A stretch of 64,000 nucleotides of DNA from UBA11865 sp041570195 (lineage in GTDB: Bacteria; Chloroflexota; Anaerolineae; Promineifilales; Promineifilaceae). Shown here piece after piece: positions 25,743 to 34,427 of this stretch. Below the pieces are notes generated by a model. That model saw only the letters and a program-made list of their open reading frames with translations, had not been told where the DNA came from and searched no databases. The stretch is from contig JBFFWQ010000001.1 in the NCBI GenBank assembly GCA_041570195.1, forward strand, positions 106,911 through 170,910, in the 5' to 3' direction. A program made the position numbers and the translations under genes. Every line of letters begins with the position of its first letter. Position 1 is the stretch's first letter.

Positions 25743-26654
25743 ATGATAACGATTGATACAGCAATAAAGAGCACGACCACTGGAAGACCTCGTCGACGCC
25801 CTGAATGGATGCGTGTCAGCCCAGCAAAGGGGCGTGGATATGAATCTGTCCGGGCATTGATGAGGAGCAAGCGCCTGAATACCGTGTGCGAAGAAGCACG
25901 TTGCCCCAATATCGGCGAATGTTGGGGTGATGGCACGGCCACGTTCTTAATCCTGGGCGACACATGCACGCGCAGTTGTGGTTTTTGTGATATCAAGACC
26001 GGCCGTCCAAAGCCGATCGACTGGCGTGAACCTGAAAGGGTTGCTCAGGCGGTCAAGGCGATGGATCTGCACCACGTGGTTATTACCTCAGTCAACCGCG
26101 ATGAACGGCCCGATGGCGGCGCCCCCGTTTTTGCCCTCTGCATCGAACGTGTCCGCGAACTGCAGGCAGACTGTTCGGTCGAGGTCCTTATTCCTGATTT
26201 CAAAGGGCGGATCGACGCTCTCTCGATTGTGATGGACGCTGAACCCGACATTCTGAATCACAATGTCGAGACCGTGCCAAGATTGTTTAGGGTCGTTCAG
26301 CCGCAAGACCGATATGAGTGGGCGCTATCAACGCTGAAAAACGCCAAGTGGCTGCGACCATCAACGCTGACGAAGACAGGTATCATGGTAGGTCTTGGTG
26401 AGGACTTCGACGAGGTCAAGTCCGTAATGGCCGATCTGGTAAAGGTTGGCGTAGATATTTTGACGATCGGCCAGTACTTGCAGCCAACCAGAGAGCACTT
26501 GCCCATTGCGCGCTACTATGAGCCCTCCGAGTTCGAACGATTGCGGGTTATTGGGCTTGAAATGGGTCTGCGTTGGGTTGAAAGTGGCCCCTTTGTTCGC
26601 AGTAGCTATCATGCCGAGCAACAAGTCAGGGCCCTGGCAGGTACAGTTGGCTGA
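25743..26654 (+). CDS. lipA: Lipoyl synthase
   Basis: The 303-residue radical SAM enzyme inserts two sulfurs into octanoyl groups on lipoyl domains. The auxiliary 4Fe-4S cluster cysteines are C49, C54 and C60 (VCEEARCPNIGEC). The SAM-cluster cysteines are C75, C79 and C82 (CTRSCGFC). Conserved VITSVNRDERPDGGA, LNHNVETVPRL and GQYLQPTREHLPI follow. The ATG at 25743 matches the usual N-terminus; the frame extends further upstream only by chance. lipB is not nearby. Lipoate would serve 2-oxoacid dehydrogenases and the glycine cleavage H protein, relevant to the gcvT fusion at 34-37 kb. Confidence 0.96.
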   Translation: MITIDTAIKSTTTGRPRRRPEWMRVSPAKGRGYESVRALMRSKRLNTVCEEARCPNIGECWGDGTATFLILGDTCTRSCGFCDIKTGRPKPIDWREPERVAQAVKAMDLHHVVITSVNRDERPDGGAPVFALCIERVRELQADCSVEVLIPDFKGRIDALSIVMDAEPDILNHNVETVPRLFRVVQPQDRYEWALSTLKNAKWLRPSTLTKTGIMVGLGEDFDEVKSVMADLVKVGVDILTIGQYLQPTREHLPIARYYEPSEFERLRVIGLEMGLRWVESGPFVRSSYHAEQQVRALAGTVG

Positions 26655-26869
26655 TCAACATTGCTTCGGATGTGGGAATTGATGAGAGGTTGCCATGAGC
26701 CGCCTGCTCTCGTTTACTGTTCATGAGCGCTTCGTGATAAACTAACATTCTTCTGATACAAAGCTTTGATAATCATATTGATTGCCAGGTAAGTCACTTG
26801 CGGTAGCTGGCAAGAGAGCTGAACTGCACAGACCAACGTGACAATTCGACGCAAGTACATGAGTGTGAA

Positions 26870-28771
26870 ATGGATGAACAACCTTCTGGTCCAAGAATAG
26901 CGATTCCTACCTGGGTATGGATTATCGTTATTTTGGCTGTTGTGCTAGGCCTGCAATTGTGGCTGAATGGACGTTTCTCGGGGCCCGAGGATATTCCCTT
27001 GACAGACGTCGCGGCTATGATCGAAAGTGGCGACGTTGACAGGATTGAGGTCCGGGGAAACCAGGTGCATGCCTTTGACGAAGATGGCACGAGCCAGAAT
27101 TCGGTCAAAGAAGAGGGCAGTGTTCTCGAGCAATTCGTGAATTTGGGTGTCTCAGAAGAGGCGCTGTCGTCGACGGAAATTGTTTTCGAGGATCCCTCGA
27201 CTTGGAATACGATTCTCACAATCGCGATTTCGCTAGGTCCGGTACTGATTATTATTTGGATATTCAGTCGTAGTTTCCGGCAGATGCAGGGCGGCGGAGG
27301 CAGTATCTTCAACTTCGGCCGCAGCAAGGCAAAGAACCTAACCGGCGCTGACAAGCCGACAGTGACTTTTGAGGATGTAGCCGGCGTTGAAGAGGCGAAG
27401 GAAGAGGTGCAAGAGCTGGTAGGTTTCCTGCGGGAACCGGAACGCTTCATTCAGGTCGGCGCCAGGATTCCCAAGGGCGTCTTGATGGTTGGGCCGCCGG
27501 GTACCGGCAAAACATTGTTGGCCAGGGCAATCGCAGGTGAGGCAGCCGTGCCGTTTTTCCACATTTCTGGCTCTGAATTTGTGGAAATGTTTGTCGGCGT
27601 TGGCGCGAGCCGGGTACGAGATTTGTTCAACAAAGCCAAGCAGCACGCGCCGGCTATTGTGTTTGTCGACGAGATCGACGCCGTCGGCCGTCAGCGAGGT
27701 GCTGGCCTGGGCGGTGGACATGATGAGCGAGAGCAGACCCTTAACCAGATTCTGGTTGAGATGGATGGATTCTCCAACGAGACGAACATTATCGTGATCG
27801 CGGCGACGAACCGGCCGGACGTCCTCGACCCAGCATTGCTCAGACCGGGACGATTCGATCGCAAGGTAATTGTCGATCTGCCGGACGTGCGCGGTAGGGA
27901 GGCAATTCTGCGTATCCACATGCGCGGCAAGCCAGTGGCTCGTGATGTCGATCTGAGTGACCTGGCGCGATTGACGGCTGGGTTCGCGGGCGCGGATTTG
28001 GAAAATCTCATGAACGAAGCAGCCATTTTCGCTGCTCGTCGTGGTCGGACTGAAATTGAGAAAGTTGATTTTCAAGACGCGTTCGATCGCATTGTCATGG
28101 GGCCGGAGCGAAAGAGTAAGGTTCTTTCCGAGGAAGACAAGGAATTGACGGCTTATCATGAAGCCGGCCACGCGGTGGTCAGTTTCTTCTTGCCGCACAC
28201 CGATCCAGTGCAGAAGGTGACGATCATTCCGCGCGGCCGAGCCGGAGGATACGTCATGTCCCTGCCTGGTGATCGCATGGCACAGAGCCGGGAACAGTTC
28301 GATGATCAGATCGCCTTCGCCTTTGGAGGTCGAGCTGCAGAAGAGATATTCTTTGGGCGAATCACAACCGGCGCCGCGGCCGACTTGCAGCAGGCGACGC
28401 GTATCGCAAGGGCCATGGTCATGCAGTATGGGATGAGTGATCATTTGGCTCTGAGGACATATGGCGAACAGCAGGGTAGTATCTTCCTGGGACGCGACAT
28501 GGGCTACGGGCGCGACTACAGCGAGGACGCTGCGAAGTCAATCGACGAAGAAGTGGCCGACATCCTGGACAGAAACTATGATCGAGCGAGACATATAATC
28601 GCCGAGAACAAAGATCGGCTAATTGGTCTGGCGGAAACGCTCAAGAAGGTGGAAACGCTTGACCGGACAGAGTTTGAGGATTTGATGAATCGCGAGCGGA
28701 TTGACGACGCTGCGACCTTATCTGAGCCGGCCGAGTCCGAGTCAACGGAGGAAACATCCACAGTAGGGTAA
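26870..28771 (+). CDS. ftsH: ATP-dependent zinc metalloprotease FtsH (copy 1)
   Basis: 633 residues. An N-terminal helix (VWIIVILAVVLGLQLWL), an external domain and a second helix (TIAISLGPVLIIIWIF) precede the AAA+ module. Walker A GPPGTGKT is near residue 207, Walker B is FVDEIDAVGRQRG, and the second region of homology is NRPDVLDPALLRPGRFD. The zinc protease site is HEAGH near 429. It degrades membrane and short-lived cytosolic proteins as a hexamer. The 215-base upstream gap has a possible TTTACT/TAAACT promoter near 26710-26745 but no ribosome site better than GAGTGTGA. A second copy lies at 47-49 kb. Confidence 0.95.
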   Translation: MDEQPSGPRIAIPTWVWIIVILAVVLGLQLWLNGRFSGPEDIPLTDVAAMIESGDVDRIEVRGNQVHAFDEDGTSQNSVKEEGSVLEQFVNLGVSEEALSSTEIVFEDPSTWNTILTIAISLGPVLIIIWIFSRSFRQMQGGGGSIFNFGRSKAKNLTGADKPTVTFEDVAGVEEAKEEVQELVGFLREPERFIQVGARIPKGVLMVGPPGTGKTLLARAIAGEAAVPFFHISGSEFVEMFVGVGASRVRDLFNKAKQHAPAIVFVDEIDAVGRQRGAGLGGGHDEREQTLNQILVEMDGFSNETNIIVIAATNRPDVLDPALLRPGRFDRKVIVDLPDVRGREAILRIHMRGKPVARDVDLSDLARLTAGFAGADLENLMNEAAIFAARRGRTEIEKVDFQDAFDRIVMGPERKSKVLSEEDKELTAYHEAGHAVVSFFLPHTDPVQKVTIIPRGRAGGYVMSLPGDRMAQSREQFDDQIAFAFGGRAAEEIFFGRITTGAAADLQQATRIARAMVMQYGMSDHLALRTYGEQQGSIFLGRDMGYGRDYSEDAAKSIDEEVADILDRNYDRARHIIAENKDRLIGLAETLKKVETLDRTEFEDLMNRERIDDAATLSEPAESESTEETSTVG

Positions 28772-28854
28772 CGCGCTACAAGACGCCAATTCTGCTCAGA
28801 TGGTGACTGCCTTCTGGCATTGACGAGCAGGAAGGTCTTTCAAGTGGAGAACTG

Positions 28855-29640
28855 ATGGAAGCGGCGGTTACTGTAAACGCCAGTCACCGACCAGGGGTGG
28901 TTACGGTGACCATGAACCGTCCGGGGGAGCACAACGCACTCAACAGGCAACTCGTTGGGGAGTTGACAAGCACCTTTCGCATGCTGGCTGAGCGCCAGGA
29001 CATCCGGGTAATCATTTTCACCGGAAACGGGCGGTCGTTTTGTGCCGGGGCTGATCTGAAGGGCACCCAGGCGACGGCCGATGCGGGTTATGATCGGGCA
29101 CTTCAAGACGGCCAGAAGATATATGATTTGATGGCGGCCGTGGATAGCTGTCCGATTCCAGTCATTGCTCGAGTAAACGGTTCGGCAATTGGCGGCGGAA
29201 TGGGACTGGTCAGTTGCTCTGATATCGTGGTTGCAGCGGATCGGGCGAAGTTCGGCTTCAGTGAGGTTCGGCTGGGGCTGATCCCGGCCGTTATTTCACC
29301 CTTTGTACTGTCCAGAATAAGGGCGTCGCAGGCTAGGGAGCTGTTCCTTACTGGGGAACGTTTTGACGCACGTCGGGCCAGCGAGATAGGGCTTGTCCAT
29401 TGGGTCGTCCCAGAGGCGGATTTGGATGAGAAAATCGCCGAGCGTACCGAGCAACTATTGCTGGGCGCCCCTGGTGCGCAATCAGCTGTCAAGCTGTTAT
29501 TACGGGAGGCCAAAGCCCAACCCAGCGATACGGTTCGCAGCTACACCGGCGATCTGTTTGCCAGGCGACTAGTCAGTGAGGAGGGACGAGAGGGTGTACA
29601 AGCCTTTCTTGAGAAGCGCCGACCAGAATGGACTGAGTAG
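28855..29640 (+). CDS. Enoyl-CoA hydratase/isomerase family protein, AUH/LiuC-like
   Basis: The 261-residue crotonase-fold enzyme has the oxyanion-hole segments RSFCAGADLKG and GSAIGGGMGL. One acidic catalytic position lies in the FGFSEVRLGLIPAVI segment, as in methylglutaconyl-CoA hydratases. Together with the biotin carboxylase 94 bases downstream this suggests leucine or branched-chain acyl-CoA breakdown. A general 3-hydroxyacyl-CoA role cannot be excluded. It follows ftsH by 83 bases. Confidence 0.88.
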   Translation: MEAAVTVNASHRPGVVTVTMNRPGEHNALNRQLVGELTSTFRMLAERQDIRVIIFTGNGRSFCAGADLKGTQATADAGYDRALQDGQKIYDLMAAVDSCPIPVIARVNGSAIGGGMGLVSCSDIVVAADRAKFGFSEVRLGLIPAVISPFVLSRIRASQARELFLTGERFDARRASEIGLVHWVVPEADLDEKIAERTEQLLLGAPGAQSAVKLLLREAKAQPSDTVRSYTGDLFARRLVSEEGREGVQAFLEKRRPEWTE

Positions 29641-29734
29641 CCGTGACTCCATTTATCCAAGGAACATAGCCTAGGCACAGATCACAGAGGTTCGCCAGCC
29701 CGTTTACGATTGCGCCTCAAGGAATAATACGGCC

Positions 29735-31234
29735 ATGTTTAGGAAGGTACTGGTAGCCAATCGGGGCGAAATCGCCCGCCGGATATTTCGAGCTTGTCGA
29801 GAACTGGGCGTGCGCTCAGTGGCCATCTACTCTGAAGTGGATCGCAGCGCGCCCTGGGCGCGTCAGGCCGATGAGAGCTACAACTTACCTGGCGTCACTG
29901 CCCGAGAAACCTACCTCAACCAGCAACTGGTCATCGATATTGCCCAGGCGGCAGGCGCCGATGCGATTCATCCGGGATATGGATTTTTGTCAGAGAACGC
30001 GGACTTCGCCGAGGCTTGCGAGTCAGCGGGAATTCACTTCATTGGACCAGCCACGACCGCGATGCGCGCTCTGGGGAGCAAGGTAGGTGCGCGACTTATC
30101 GCCAGACAGGCTAGGGTGCCAGTCATTCCTGGCGTCGACGGCGCTGAATACGATGATGAGGCGCTGCGAGAGATGGCGATTTCGCTTGGATTTCCGGTGT
30201 TGATCAAGGCCAGCGGTGGGGGCGGTGGCAAGGGAATGCGGGTCGTTTGGTCACAGGAGGATTTTCTCGAGTCGTTGCGAACGGCCCGCAATGAGTCCCA
30301 GTCGTCATTTGGCAGCGATCATGTGTTGATCGAGAAGTATTTCACCGATATTCGGCATGTCGAAGTACAGGTGCTCGGCGATCGGCATGGCAACCTGGTG
30401 CATATGTTTGAAAGGGAATGTTCGGTACAGCGACGGCACCAGAAGATCATTGAGGAGAGCCCTTCGCCGGCCGTGAGTGCAGAGCTTAGGGATGCTATGA
30501 CCGCCGCCGCCCTATCTCTGGCCAAGGCTGTAGGCTATATCAGCGCTGGAACACTGGAATTTGTTTTGACGCCTGAAGGCAAATTCTACTTCCTGGAGAT
30601 GAATACGAGACTGCAAGTTGAGCATCCGGTGACGGAATTGGTGACTGGCATAGATCTTGCCGCCTGGCAGATCAGACTCGCCGCAGGTGAGCCACTGGCC
30701 TTTCGCCAATCGGACCTTGTGCAACGGGGGCACGCTCTGGAATGCCGCATTTATGCAGAAGATCCGGCAAATAATTTCTTACCGTCCATAGGACCGATTA
30801 CCTTCTACCGGCCGGCGGCTGGACCAGGTGTGCGCGTTGACGACGGAATTGAGTCCGGCACGCAGGTCAGCCCGTATTATGACCCGATGTTGGCCAAAAT
30901 CGTCACCTATGGCGACGACAGGCGAGAAGCAATACGCAAAATGGTCCGCGCCCTGCAGGACACGGTAATATTTGGCGTAACGACCAACATCCCCTTTTTG
31001 TTGGACATTTTGGAGCACCAGAGATTCTTGGATGGGGACGTTAGCACCAAGTTCATCGAAGAGCATATGGAGCCGTGGCTGCCAGCGACCGATAGAAGTA
31101 ACAGTACCTGGCTGGCGATGGCGGCGTACGAAGTGCTTAAGGACGGAGTTCTACAGCCCGGTATCGGGACCAGGGATGGCGATGCGCCGAATGATCCATG
31201 GCAGATCGGCGACCAGTGGCGTAACGTGTCATAA
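29735..31234 (+). CDS. accC: Biotin carboxylase subunit of an acyl-CoA carboxylase
   Basis: The 499-residue ATP-grasp enzyme carboxylates biotin. Visible are the preATP-grasp start KVLVANRGEIARRIFRA, HPGYGFLSEN, the glycine-rich lid KASGGGGGKGMR, ERECSVQRRHQKIIEE, the metal Glu in YFLEMNTRLQVEHPVTE, and the C-terminal SPYYDPMLAKI. No biotinyl carrier domain follows, so a separate BCCP is needed. The neighbouring LiuC-like hydratase hints at methylcrotonyl-CoA carboxylase, but the sequence alone does not separate that from acetyl- or propionyl-CoA carboxylase. Its 3' end overlaps the convergent rsmA by 6 bases. Confidence 0.92.
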   Translation: MFRKVLVANRGEIARRIFRACRELGVRSVAIYSEVDRSAPWARQADESYNLPGVTARETYLNQQLVIDIAQAAGADAIHPGYGFLSENADFAEACESAGIHFIGPATTAMRALGSKVGARLIARQARVPVIPGVDGAEYDDEALREMAISLGFPVLIKASGGGGGKGMRVVWSQEDFLESLRTARNESQSSFGSDHVLIEKYFTDIRHVEVQVLGDRHGNLVHMFERECSVQRRHQKIIEESPSPAVSAELRDAMTAAALSLAKAVGYISAGTLEFVLTPEGKFYFLEMNTRLQVEHPVTELVTGIDLAAWQIRLAAGEPLAFRQSDLVQRGHALECRIYAEDPANNFLPSIGPITFYRPAAGPGVRVDDGIESGTQVSPYYDPMLAKIVTYGDDRREAIRKMVRALQDTVIFGVTTNIPFLLDILEHQRFLDGDVSTKFIEEHMEPWLPATDRSNSTWLAMAAYEVLKDGVLQPGIGTRDGDAPNDPWQIGDQWRNVS

Positions 31235-32038
31235 GAGTGAGCGATAGAGGGTGAGCCATTCTTCGACGCTAAGGCTTTGGGCCCTTCGACGTCCATCAAT
31301 GCCGGCACGATGAAGTATGCTATCTAGCCGGTCCTTCGGAATACCTAGAACTCGAAGATTCTTCTGTAGTTGCTTGCGCTTCTGACTAAAGCCGATTCTG
31401 ACTAATCGAAAGAAGTCAGCAGTTTCTGTTTCAGGGAGCGCTGGTTGTGGATGGATAGCCAGGCGCATGACTGTAGAGTCGACTGCCGGCCGTGGCCAGA
31501 ACACCCCGGCCTTTAGCCTGAATAGCGACTCGGCTTCCGAATAATATTGGACCATTACGGACAGAAGGCTCATTTGGCCGGGCTGGGCCACGATCCGCTC
31601 GGCAACCTCATATTGTACAGTGAGAATAATGAGTTTGGGCTTGGGTGCGGAGGAGAGAAGGCAGCGCAGTATAGCGCCTGTAATGTAGTAAGGCACATTG
31701 CCGACGGCCTTATACTGTTCTTGGAAGTGTTGGGCAGGATCCATCTCCAGGATGTCGCCGTGGATCACTTCGACATTTTGAATGGCGCTTAGCTGCTGAT
31801 CAAGGATCGGCAAGAGACGGCCGTCAAGTTCGACAGCGACGACACGGCCGGCGTCATCCGCCAGATGGCGAGTCAACGCTCCGAGACCAGGCCCGATCTC
31901 TAGAACCTGGTCACTGCGCCCGAGCCTGGCAGCCCCAGCGATCCGGGCAAGGATATTGTCATCGTGGATGAAGTTTTGCCCCAGGCTCTTCTTGGGTGTT
32001 AGCCCATAGCGTCCGAGAGTTGTCTTCGGATGTTCCAT
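31229..32038 (-). CDS. rsmA: 16S rRNA dimethyladenosine transferase RsmA (KsgA)
   Basis: The 269-residue SAM methyltransferase dimethylates the two adjacent adenines near the 3' end of 16S rRNA. N-terminal KKSLGQNFIHDDNILARI, motif I LEIGPGLGALTRHLA, the Glu of motif II in VAVELDGRL, and GNVPYYITG (the catalytic NxPY motif) are all present. The C-terminal helical domain with FSQKRKQLQKNL is normal. It is 18 bases downstream of the YabE-like gene, a pairing also known from Firmicutes. Confidence 0.96.
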   Translation of the reverse strand: MEHPKTTLGRYGLTPKKSLGQNFIHDDNILARIAGAARLGRSDQVLEIGPGLGALTRHLADDAGRVVAVELDGRLLPILDQQLSAIQNVEVIHGDILEMDPAQHFQEQYKAVGNVPYYITGAILRCLLSSAPKPKLIILTVQYEVAERIVAQPGQMSLLSVMVQYYSEAESLFRLKAGVFWPRPAVDSTVMRLAIHPQPALPETETADFFRLVRIGFSQKRKQLQKNLRVLGIPKDRLDSILHRAGIDGRRRAQSLSVEEWLTLYRSLL

Positions 32039-32056
32039 TACCGTCTCGTCAGAATC

Positions 32057-33457
32057 TCAGGGCAGGGCTGAAGGAATCAAGTAGTTCAGCCTATCGGGCT
32101 CGGGCACCGGCGTCAAATAATAGACGTCCACATAGCCATTCCAGGTGACAATCTCACCTTCATCATAGCCGAGATCTATCCAGCGTCCCTTGACTCCGCC
32201 GCCAGTGTCGCCGGCGAATCCAATACCGTAGCCAGGCACGTAGACCTGGCTACGAAACGGTACCACTTTGGGATCAATAGCGACAATGCCGTAACCGGCC
32301 GGTCGACCGCTGGCAGTGATGCCATAGGACGGATGGGAAGGCGACCGGCCGGCATCTGCGGCAGTGTAGGCGGTCACACGCATTCTGACCACTCGCCAAT
32401 AGGAAAGAGGCCCATCCGGGGTATCAAGTGTCTTCACAGTGACATTTGTTCCGTAGCCAATAATCTCGTCTACTGGTGGCAGTGAAACCCATTCGCCGAT
32501 CAGCGTCTGGCTGAGAGACTCAGTGTTATTGGGCTCTGTTCGCCTCAACTGGCTGGTGACACCGAGTGAGCCGGCCGTTACCAGTGAGCGTTGATCAATC
32601 TGAAGCGACTCTAGTGGCTGAAGACGACTAGAGAAGGCCAGCGGTGACTCCGTGACCTGATACGCCGCCGCATTCCGCAGAATCTCGATCGTCTCGCGAT
32701 TATTCATCTCCTTGTCAATTGGCGGCCATGCAGCATCGGTTCCAATTAACCCGACTCCGGCCTCAGCCAGGACGTCAGCCACGGTCGATTTTTTGGTTCG
32801 AGTGTCTAATTCTCGACCCTCTAGCTTCACAGTCACCGGCAAGGCTCGCTCAATGGAGATTTCTAAATCAGGACGCAGCCAGGAGCCCAGCGGCGGCTCG
32901 ACCTGATCCGTGCTGTAGACCTCCATGTCTACTTCCGCAAGCGCTTGGCCGACCGTGGCGGCACCGGTGTTGTGTGCAACTTCGTTCGGGCCGTCGTGAA
33001 TTACAATGTCTATTCGATTTGAGACTTGAACCGTGTCGCCTACCTCGGCAAGTGCCAGGTCTGATATGGGAATGACTGCGTCGTCAACACTGATTAGCGC
33101 GTTACGGTGCAGTTCGACCTTGTTCTCAGCCAGAAATGATCCTAGGTTCGTCTGATGGGTCCAAACATCTTGTGACCGACCGTTGACCGACAATCTTACA
33201 GAGGAGGCATGTTGGACCGAAATTGCCTCTCCCTTGGGCGGCTGAACGTTCAAAGATGGCCAGATAACGTCCTCAGGTCGCGTGATCACACCTACACTCT
33301 CGAGAAGCTCGGCCACAGTAGCGTATTGGCCACGAACAACTATATCGTCGCCGTCAACAATCACCACGTGAGGCTGTCGGAGATAACCAAAAAGCAGCAC
33401 GAACCCTGTCAAAAGCAGAAATGCAGTGGCGAGGAGCAGGGCGGTGGTTACTCTCAT
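32057..33457 (-). CDS. YabE-like secreted DUF348-G5-3D domain protein
   Basis: 466 residues. After an N-terminal helix (ALLLATAFLLLTGFVLLFGYL) come three DUF348 ubiquitin-like units (VTVKLEGRELDT-type starts). A G5-like region follows (TESLSQTLIGEWVSLPPVDEIIGYGTN). The C-terminal 3D domain has VTAYTAADAG, SGRPAGYGIVAIDP and RWIDLGYDEGE, where conserved Asp residues act in Rpf/MltA-like cell-wall hydrolysis. It is probably a peptidoglycan lytic enzyme tied to growth or resuscitation. The yabE-ksgA order of Bacillus is partly preserved. Confidence 0.85.
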   Translation of the reverse strand: MRVTTALLLATAFLLLTGFVLLFGYLRQPHVVIVDGDDIVVRGQYATVAELLESVGVITRPEDVIWPSLNVQPPKGEAISVQHASSVRLSVNGRSQDVWTHQTNLGSFLAENKVELHRNALISVDDAVIPISDLALAEVGDTVQVSNRIDIVIHDGPNEVAHNTGAATVGQALAEVDMEVYSTDQVEPPLGSWLRPDLEISIERALPVTVKLEGRELDTRTKKSTVADVLAEAGVGLIGTDAAWPPIDKEMNNRETIEILRNAAAYQVTESPLAFSSRLQPLESLQIDQRSLVTAGSLGVTSQLRRTEPNNTESLSQTLIGEWVSLPPVDEIIGYGTNVTVKTLDTPDGPLSYWRVVRMRVTAYTAADAGRSPSHPSYGITASGRPAGYGIVAIDPKVVPFRSQVYVPGYGIGFAGDTGGGVKGRWIDLGYDEGEIVTWNGYVDVYYLTPVPEPDRLNYLIPSALP

Positions 33458-33528
33458 CTTGATGTAGAACGGCGGTAATCGCTATTTGCGGTGAATTGGC
33501 TCAGGATTACCAGAATTATCTGAGACAG

Positions 33529-33673
33529 AATTATGCTCATGAGACCGGCGATCACCAGGTGGTCCTGGGCACCCGAGGAATACGCCTTAGCGCTGCTTCC
33601 TCCCGGACCTGACGCGGTTCGGCGGTCCCCGCCGCCAGGGACCCAGTGATCGCCGGCACCATGAGCATAATTT
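33529..33673 (-). ncRNA. ffs: Signal recognition particle RNA (4.5S-like, small type)
   Basis: The minus strand contains the SRP domain IV core CAGGTCCGGGAGGAAGCAGC followed by GCTAAGGCG. The GGGA loop fits the GNRA tetraloop, with the asymmetric loop expected for Ffh binding. The flanks pair almost end to end: AATTATGCTCATG at 33529 with CATGAGCATAATT ending at 33672, and GGCGATCAC with GTGATCGCC further in. The length of about 145 is longer than the 114-nt E. coli form. A TTGACG-17-TACCAT promoter lies directly upstream. Both ends are approximate to a few bases. Confidence 0.9.
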
Positions 33674-33681
33674 GAGCCGAA

Positions 33682-33710
33682 ATGGTATCAGAAGCGATTT
33701 GGGGCGTCAA
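33682..33710 (-). promoter_or_regulatory. Promoter of the SRP RNA gene
   Basis: TTGACG (33705-33710), a 17-base spacer and TACCAT (33682-33687) on the minus strand put the start of transcription at about 33675, at the base of the SRP stem. Confidence 0.65.
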
Positions 33711-33784
33711 GCATTGTTCGCATAGTCACCAGGGAGGCTAAGCCCGAGTATCAGAAAACTCTCAGCTAATGGAGAGGTGGAAGG

Positions 33785-34288
33785 CTAATTCCACATGCCA
33801 AGCGTCTCTGGGCCACGGTCAAGCTCCCAAGGATAGACGATGTAAGCGTCAGTGACGGCCGCGTAGTACGTTGGCGTATGACCCGGATATAGTGAGTAGG
33901 CCGGCTTGTAGTGCAGCACGCAAGAGTCGGGCTTTCCGCCAGCGGCGTCGACGCGACTGGCGACGGTCACGCTATTGCGGCCCCGGGTCCAAACATCGTC
34001 AACCACGAGAACACGCCGCTCATTTAGCAATTCGTCTTGTGGGAACTGGATGAATTCCGGTACCGCGAAGCGCTCCTCAGGGTGAGTTTGAACGCCCGGA
34101 AAGTCGGCCGGGAAACGGACCGAAGCGGTCAGGATATAGGTGATATCCAGCGCCTCGGCCAGCAAACCACCGGGCACCAGACCCCCTCGAGTAACAATCA
34201 CCATTGAGTCGTACCGACCGTGAATCTGCGGTACAAGATAGTCGATGAGCCTATCGACATCGGACCAGGTTAATATTTCGCGACGCAC
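33785..34288 (-). CDS. Purine-type phosphoribosyltransferase
   Basis: The 167-residue type I phosphoribosyltransferase carries the PRPP-binding motif RRVLVVDDVWTRGRN and an N-terminal MVIVTRGGLVPGGLLAE loop. The hood and C-terminal YIVYPWELDRG resemble Gpt-like xanthine-guanine and archaeal hypoxanthine enzymes, so purine salvage is likely. The GTG at 34288 follows AAGGAG with 11 bases between. Its strong promoter indicates separate expression from the glyA-gcvT fusion upstream. The exact base specificity is unknown. Confidence 0.82.
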   Translation of the reverse strand: MRREILTWSDVDRLIDYLVPQIHGRYDSMVIVTRGGLVPGGLLAEALDITYILTASVRFPADFPGVQTHPEERFAVPEFIQFPQDELLNERRVLVVDDVWTRGRNSVTVASRVDAAGGKPDSCVLHYKPAYSLYPGHTPTYYAAVTDAYIVYPWELDRGPETLGMWN

Positions 34289-34315
34289 TGCAACTTGCTC
34301 CTTAAGATGATGCTA

Positions 34316-34345
34316 ATAGTACACAGCGTGACCCACTATTGTCAA
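34316..34345 (-). promoter_or_regulatory. Promoter of the phosphoribosyltransferase gene
   Basis: TTGACA (34340-34345), an 18-base spacer and TACTAT (34316-34321) on the minus strand, with a leader of about 20 bases that holds AAGGAG. Confidence 0.65.
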
Positions 34346-34427
34346 CTTGGCTGGCTGGCTTCGTTTGGTCCGTCCTCGCTGGATAGGGAGCCCTCTCACA
34401 GCGCCGGATCCTGTATACGCCATGGCG

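Noticed and set aside
27338..28444. 368-residue open frame on the minus strand
   Set aside because: It is the mirror of the ftsH coding sequence; composition and lack of motifs show that it is a shadow.
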